From Dissophora ornata (lineage: Eukaryota > Mortierellomycota > Mortierellomycetes > Mortierellales > Mortierellaceae), in assembly GCA_025201705.1 (NCBI GenBank), contig MU617495.1, positions 1 through 11,947 on the forward strand: a stretch of 11,947 nucleotides of DNA. The letters run 5' to 3'. Both the position numbers and the translations under genes were made by a program. How positions within the stretch are numbered: the stretch's first letter is position 1; each line of letters starts with the position of its first letter. The notes under the pieces are model-generated. The model ran no database searches and was not told the DNA's origin. It was given only the letters and a program-made list of their open reading frames with translations. Of this stretch, positions 9,461 through 11,947 are shown one piece after another.

Positions 9461-9682
9461 TCGAATTGTGTGTGTTGGTGGCGAGAGGGAAGATGCATTT
9501 CATCGCAGCGCGGTTGTTGTTGCAACATGCTGCACATGCGAACGCGAAAAACATATCACGTGTATTTCCCCTTAACTTTGTCCCCCCAGCTCTCGTTTTT
9601 TTTTCTCCAATGTGTGTTTCCCTTTTTTGAGAATCCATCCTTCTCGATCATCCCCATCCCTCCACTAATACACATAAACGCA
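9461..9682. promoter_or_regulatory. Shared divergent CENP-A / NAP1 promoter region
   Basis: Only 222 bases separate the two start codons. Visible motifs: AACGCGAAAA at 9541-9550, which contains the SBF-type CGCGAAA core and reads TTTTCGCGTT (E2F-like) on the CENP-A strand; an E-box CACGTG at 9557-9562; a T9 tract at 9596-9604; and a CCAAT box at 9607-9611 about 75 bases before the NAP1 ATG. Motif matches are direct observations; co-regulation at G1/S is inferred. Confidence 0.55.
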
Positions 9683-11779
9683 ATGGATTCGTCGTCAGGT
9701 AAGAAGATGCGCTCTGGATGTTGACAGCACCTGAGTACGGGGCATGGCACTGCAGGAAGTTCTGCATCCAGTGATGGCTTGGACCATGGTCCCTTTGGCA
9801 CAAGTTTGCAGTCTGAAGACATAGTGCACGATTCCTCGACATGCATGGAATACCACTTTGCGAATGAACAAGTTGACCCTTGTAATCGCTGTATTTCAAT
9901 ACAATGAGTGGCGGCTCTTGCCTGCATTCCTTATTTTCTCAGGGGGCCTTTCCTGGTTTAGCCAGGGGCAGAGATCTAGACTGCACAAGAATCATCCAGC
10001 GATACATGAAACTGCGGCCTGCAGTTATTCGTACCCCCCACAAGCACCTTCCCTCCGCTCGAATACACACACCTTCACATTGGCTAACCTGTTAAATCCT
10101 TCTCTATTGATTTTCTAAATGCATAGCCAACGTTGATATTAAGAAGAAGCAGCAGCAGGAGGCTCCCACGCCCCAGAACACCCCCATCTTCTCTGCTCCC
10201 ATCAACTCGTCTGTCCGCCCCTCTGTCGCCACTGTTGAGGAGGATATCGAGACCATCCAGACCCCCGGTATGACAAAGCTCCCTGCCTCCATTCCTTATC
10301 TCACCATCTTTATTTTCTTCTCCACAAGCGGAGATAAAGAGGATCCTCAATCCTTTTTGTGGCGATCCCCGTTATTTTTTATTACATCCCCCAACAAAAA
10401 TAATAGACATATTAAGAGCTAGGAATCTATTATTGTCTACGATTTCCCGGCTGACATTTTTTCTTTTGCTTTCTTTGATTTTTCTGGCCTCAAGGTTCCT
10501 CGCTGTTGGCCAACAACCCCCAGCTCATGTCCATGTTGCAAGGCCGTCTTGGCGGTTTGGTCGGTGCTCCCTCGGGCTATGTCCAGTCCCTCCCTGCCGA
10601 TGTCCGTCGCCGTGTCAAGGGTTTGAAGTCACTTCAGAACAAGCACGCCGTCTTGGAGGCCGAGTTCCAGAACGAGATCCTTGCCTTGGAGAAGAAGTAC
10701 TTGGCTCTCTACACTCCCCTCTACGAGAAGCGCGCCGAGTTCGTCAGCGGCAAGACTGAGCCCACCGACGCCGAGGTCGCTGAGGGTGTCAGCGATGACG
10801 AGCAAGAGGAGGATCAGGAGGAAGAGGAGGAAGATGAGGACAAGGATGCCGAGAAGGTTGAAGGTAAACATCATCACTGGCCAGTTTTGTGGGACATCAC
10901 GTTGCCTTTAAGATCAATCGAATCGCGATTGAACACATTGCCTCTGACTTTCAGCATGCTCACACATCACTGCCCCCATTATTGATAGGTATTCCCGAGT
11001 TCTGGCTCACCGCCTTGAAGTCTCACCCCCAGTTTGCTGATATCATCACCGAGAAGGACGAGGAAGCTTTGAAGCACTTGGTCGACATTCGCATGGCGTA
11101 CTTTGAGAAGCCCGGCTTCCGTTTGGACTTTGAGTTCTCGCCCAACGAGTTCTTCACCAACACCATCTTGTCAAAGACCTACTACTACCAGGACGAGCCC
11201 GGCTATGGCGGAGACTTTGTTTATGACCACGCTGAGGGCACCACGATTGAGTGGAAGGAGGGCAAGGACCTGTCGGTCACTGTCGAGACCAAGAAGCAGC
11301 GCCACAAGGGAACCAACAAGACCCGTGTGGTCAAGAAGACTGTCCCCGCCGAGACGTTCTTCTCCTTCTTCACTCCCCCAGTTGCTCCTGAGGACGAGGA
11401 TGACGAGGACATTGATGAGGACGAGGACTTGGACGAGAAGCTCGAGGCTGATTACGGTTTGGGCGAGGAGCTCAAGGATAGCGTTATCCCTCGCGCTGTT
11501 GACTGGTTCACTGGCAAGGCTCTTCAGTACCAGGACGATGGCGACCAGTACGACGATGACGACTTTGAGTACGATGACGAGGATGATGAGGAGGATGACG
11601 ATGAGGATGATGATGAGGATGATGATGATGAGGGCGTAAGTACTTGATATGTTTTCCCGAGGATCCGGTTCTCCTACCATTGTATTCTGTTCGCGATGCT
11701 GACCCTACTTAATATTCCATGTGATTGAATCTAGCTTCCTGCCAAGGACGAGAAGACCCCTGAGTGCAAGCAACAATAG
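9683..11779 (+). CDS. NAP1: Nucleosome assembly protein 1, H2A-H2B chaperone, five exons
   Basis: Exons 9683-9698, 10127-10267, 10495-10863, 10989-11635 and 11735-11779 (phases 1, 1, 1, 0) give 405 residues. NAP1 binds H2A-H2B (and can bind H3-H4), shuttles them between cytoplasm and nucleus and deposits them on DNA. Exon 3 begins with a Leu-rich SSLLANNPQLMSML segment, then the long dimerisation helix (about 80-135) and an acidic patch (about 148-172). Exon 4 opens at GIPEFWLTALK and contains DIRMAYFEKPGFRLDFEFSPNEFF-type family blocks, a basic KKQRHKGTNKTRVVKK stretch and PAETFFSFF. The Asp/Glu-rich tail runs about 358-391. Exon 5 ends PECKQQ, a CaaX box like that of human NAP1L1. The first coding exon holds five codons plus one base (ATG at 9683, AAACGCA before it) and is followed by a 428-nt intron. 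Splice assignment is supported by uninterrupted family similarity across each junction; exon 1 is the least certain. Confidence 0.93.
9699..10126 (+). other. NAP1 first intron
   Basis: 428 nt, donor GTAAGA, acceptor GCATAG, phase 1, with a possible branch site CTAAC near 10084. It separates a 16-nt coding exon from the body of the gene and is the longest intron in the window. Long first introns close to the promoter often hold regulatory elements; I recognise none here. Confidence 0.75.
11636..11734 (+). other. NAP1 last intron, separating the CaaX exon
   Basis: 99 nt, donor GTAAGT after GGC, acceptor ATCTAG before CTTCCT, phase 0. Retention would add VST and stop at 11645-11647, losing the final 14 residues including CKQQ. 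Confidence 0.85.
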
Positions 11780-11947
11780 ATTCGTTTTCTTTCCATAAAA
11801 TCTACCCAAAGAGACTCCAAACCATTGCATGCTTCTCCACCCACTTGATCCTCTATACTTTTCTTCTCATAATCTGTTCTTTCTCACCACACACAGCAAC
11901 ACTCACTTACCCACATTCATCTTTTTCATACTTTTTTACACCAAAAA
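11780..11947 (+). other. NAP1 3' flank
   Basis: C/T-rich, AT-moderate sequence with no gene. No canonical AATAAA; CATAAA at 11794-11799 is the nearest variant. The pyrimidine-rich end of the window could be 3' UTR or the promoter of a neighbour beyond the edge. Confidence 0.5.

Noticed and set aside
10914..10932. 7-bp inverted repeat TCAATCG...CGATTGA in NAP1 intron 3
   Set aside because: Short, in an intron, and likely by chance; no link to splice sites or a known motif.
11171..11680. 169-codon antisense frame rich in Ile/Val/Leu, resembling a membrane protein
   Set aside because: It is the complement of the GAT/GAG repeats coding the NAP1 acidic tail, so the hydrophobicity is an artefact.

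Overview
This is a eukaryotic, almost certainly fungal, nuclear window. Every gene is interrupted by short GT-AG introns (about 90-430 nt). The products include an ergosterol-pathway C-5 sterol desaturase, a mitochondrial Rieske protein and a fungal-type Pns1 choline-transporter-like protein. Moderate GC and protein similarity to early-diverging lineages suggest Mucoromycota in the broad sense, perhaps Mortierellomycota. A centromeric histone H3 (CENP-A) argues against Mucor-type Mucorales, which are reported to lack it. The placement is inference, not proof.

Layout, left to right. (1) 21-614, minus: first coding exon of a PNS1/SLC44 membrane protein; the gene runs off the left edge. (2) 615-2257: a 1.6-kb gap with a 27-bp minisatellite, a purine-rich tract and a pyrimidine-rich tract. 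(3) 2258-3798, plus: ERG3-type sterol C-5 desaturase, two exons. (4) 4010-6684, minus: five-exon fidgetin-like AAA ATPase (FIGNL1), convergent with ERG3. (5) 6971-8238, minus: three-exon Rieske iron-sulfur subunit of complex III. (6) 8698-9460, minus: three-exon CENP-A with an unusually long loop 1. (7) 9683-11779, plus: five-exon histone chaperone NAP1, divergent from CENP-A across 222 bp. The exon chains were rebuilt by hand from reading frame, splice sites and family conservation; all five complete genes join in frame.

Functionally the right half is rich in chromatin and genome-maintenance genes: CENP-A, NAP1 sharing its promoter region, and FIGNL1 nearby. Candidate G1/S motifs lie in the CENP-A/NAP1 gap and upstream of FIGNL1. 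ERG3, RIP1 and PNS1 are metabolic or membrane genes with no evident link to them. I saw no tRNA, rRNA, CRISPR array, transposase, viral or toxin gene. The most noteworthy points are the CENP-A loop 1 insertion, the divergent CENP-A/NAP1 pair, a frame-neutral 78-nt exon in FIGNL1 carrying its predicted RAD51-binding motif, and a CaaX box isolated in the last tiny exon of NAP1.
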